A program made the position numbers and the translations under genes. This document shows, in pieces, positions 5,948-6,508 of a stretch of DNA of 6,508 nt; position 1 is the first letter of the stretch, and the number at the start of each line of letters is the position of its first letter. Under the pieces are notes generated by a model. It did not search any database. It was not told the origin of the DNA and saw only the letters and a list, made by a program, of their open reading frames with translations. This DNA is from Calditrichaceae bacterium (GTDB lineage Bacteria > Calditrichota > Calditrichia > Calditrichales > Calditrichaceae). The stretch is from the NCBI GenBank assembly GCA_030592985.1, contig JAUVIB010000187.1, forward strand, positions 1 to 6,508. Reading direction: 5' to 3'.

Positions 5948-6508
5948 CTATTCAGTAGATTCGTAAATTGCTACTGCGCTTGAGCCATTTCCAACTACAT
6001 CAGATGTCCACGATACAGAATCGCTTGATACATCAAATTTTTGCACAAAACCATCGCCGGCCCAAGACGCCATATAAGGAATCCATAATACATCCTCTTT
6101 TTCATCATATTCTAATTGCATTATATTAGGACCAATTTTAATAGGGTTATCGCCGCCATTGATTACAGTTTTGTTTGCTGTGTTATATGAATAAACAAAA
6201 CCATTTGTACCATCACCCCAAGCGGCGCAATATCCTATACCATCTTTTGTAATTGCAATATCTCCGGGTGAACCGCCGATACTAATGGAGTCGGTGAGTG
6301 TTGCAGTACCTGAAATATCCAGTATTGCAATTTTGCCAAAACGTGTAGCATAATCACCGGTACAGATTATGTGAAGTGTACCATCTGGTGCTAAGGCTAA
6401 ATCCTGGGCGTTAACCGGCGTCTTAACCGTGTTAATAACTTCGTTTGTTGATGCGTTGATAATGGAAACCGATGGATTCTTAAATGGTTTTCCCCATCCC
6501 ACATATCC
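5948..6508 (-). CDS. BtuG-like cell-surface beta-propeller (YncE/DUF5074 type), C-terminal fragment
   Basis: The last 186 codons of a gene that begins beyond the right edge; the frame is open to base 6508, so the GTG at 6502 (GYVGWG) is an internal valine, not a start. Four blade-like repeats are visible, each with a hydrophobic strand, an N/D-x turn and a later strand: VSIINASTNEVINTV, then GKIAILDISGTATLTDSISI, GFVYSYNTANKTVING and GFVQKFDVSSDSVSW. APDG and TKDG turns occur between strands, as in YncE and WD-like propellers. In Bacteroides, BtuG is such a propeller on the cell surface that binds B12 very tightly and hands it to BtuB. Lying upstream of btuFDC, this protein most likely has that role. 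The signal peptide or lipobox would be in the missing N-terminus. A generic YncE-family secreted propeller is the alternative. Confidence 0.75.
   Translation of the reverse strand, partial: GYVGWGKPFKNPSVSIINASTNEVINTVKTPVNAQDLALAPDGTLHIICTGDYATRFGKIAILDISGTATLTDSISIGGSPGDIAITKDGIGYCAAWGDGTNGFVYSYNTANKTVINGGDNPIKIGPNIMQLEYDEKEDVLWIPYMASWAGDGFVQKFDVSSDSVSWTSDVVGNGSSAVAIYESTE

Noticed and set aside
6502..6504. GTG as a start for the propeller gene
   Set aside because: The frame is open through the window edge and the residues before and after it continue a propeller strand, so the gene starts outside the window.

Overview
The window is an AT-rich bacterial cobamide (vitamin B12) uptake, salvage and remodelling locus. 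Every supported gene is on the minus strand, so transcription runs from high to low coordinates. Several things point to the Bacteroidota/Ignavibacteriota side of the tree: low GC, a surface beta-propeller resembling BtuG next to the B12 ABC transporter, and intergenic repeats built on CTCTGTGAAAC. This placement is an inference; no rRNA or taxonomic marker gene is present.

In transcription order: the 3' end of a BtuG-like beta-propeller gene (6508-5948); about 300 bp without a real gene, filled by two inverted-repeat units (5681-5929); btuF (substrate-binding protein, start codon problematic), btuD (ATPase) and btuC (permease), coupled by 1-4 bp overlaps; cobO/btuR (corrinoid adenosyltransferase); pduX (L-threonine kinase); a TIM-barrel protein best matching the cobamide-remodelling hydrolase CbiR; cobU (adenosylcobinamide kinase/guanylyltransferase); and the first 38 codons of cobT, cut by the left edge.

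Read together, the genes make a pathway. BtuG captures corrinoid at the surface, presumably with a BtuB receptor encoded outside the window. BtuFCD carries it across the inner membrane, and CobO adds the adenosyl ligand. CbiR would strip the lower ligand from unsuitable cobamides, and CobU activates the resulting cobinamide (or its phosphate) to GDP-cobinamide. CobT activates the new lower-ligand base, and CobS, expected just off the left edge, would join the two. PduX supplies L-threonine phosphate for the aminopropanol linker, which suggests the cell can also start from cobyric acid if CobD and CbiB are encoded elsewhere.

The points most worth a second look are the CbiR placement, the BtuG-like propeller, the missing standard start codon in front of the btuF signal sequence, and the repeat units between btuG and btuF. 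I saw no cobalamin riboswitch, tRNA, rRNA, CRISPR array or transposase. I found no evidence for a wholly new system; the novelty is in the combination of genes and in the btuG-btuF intergenic region.
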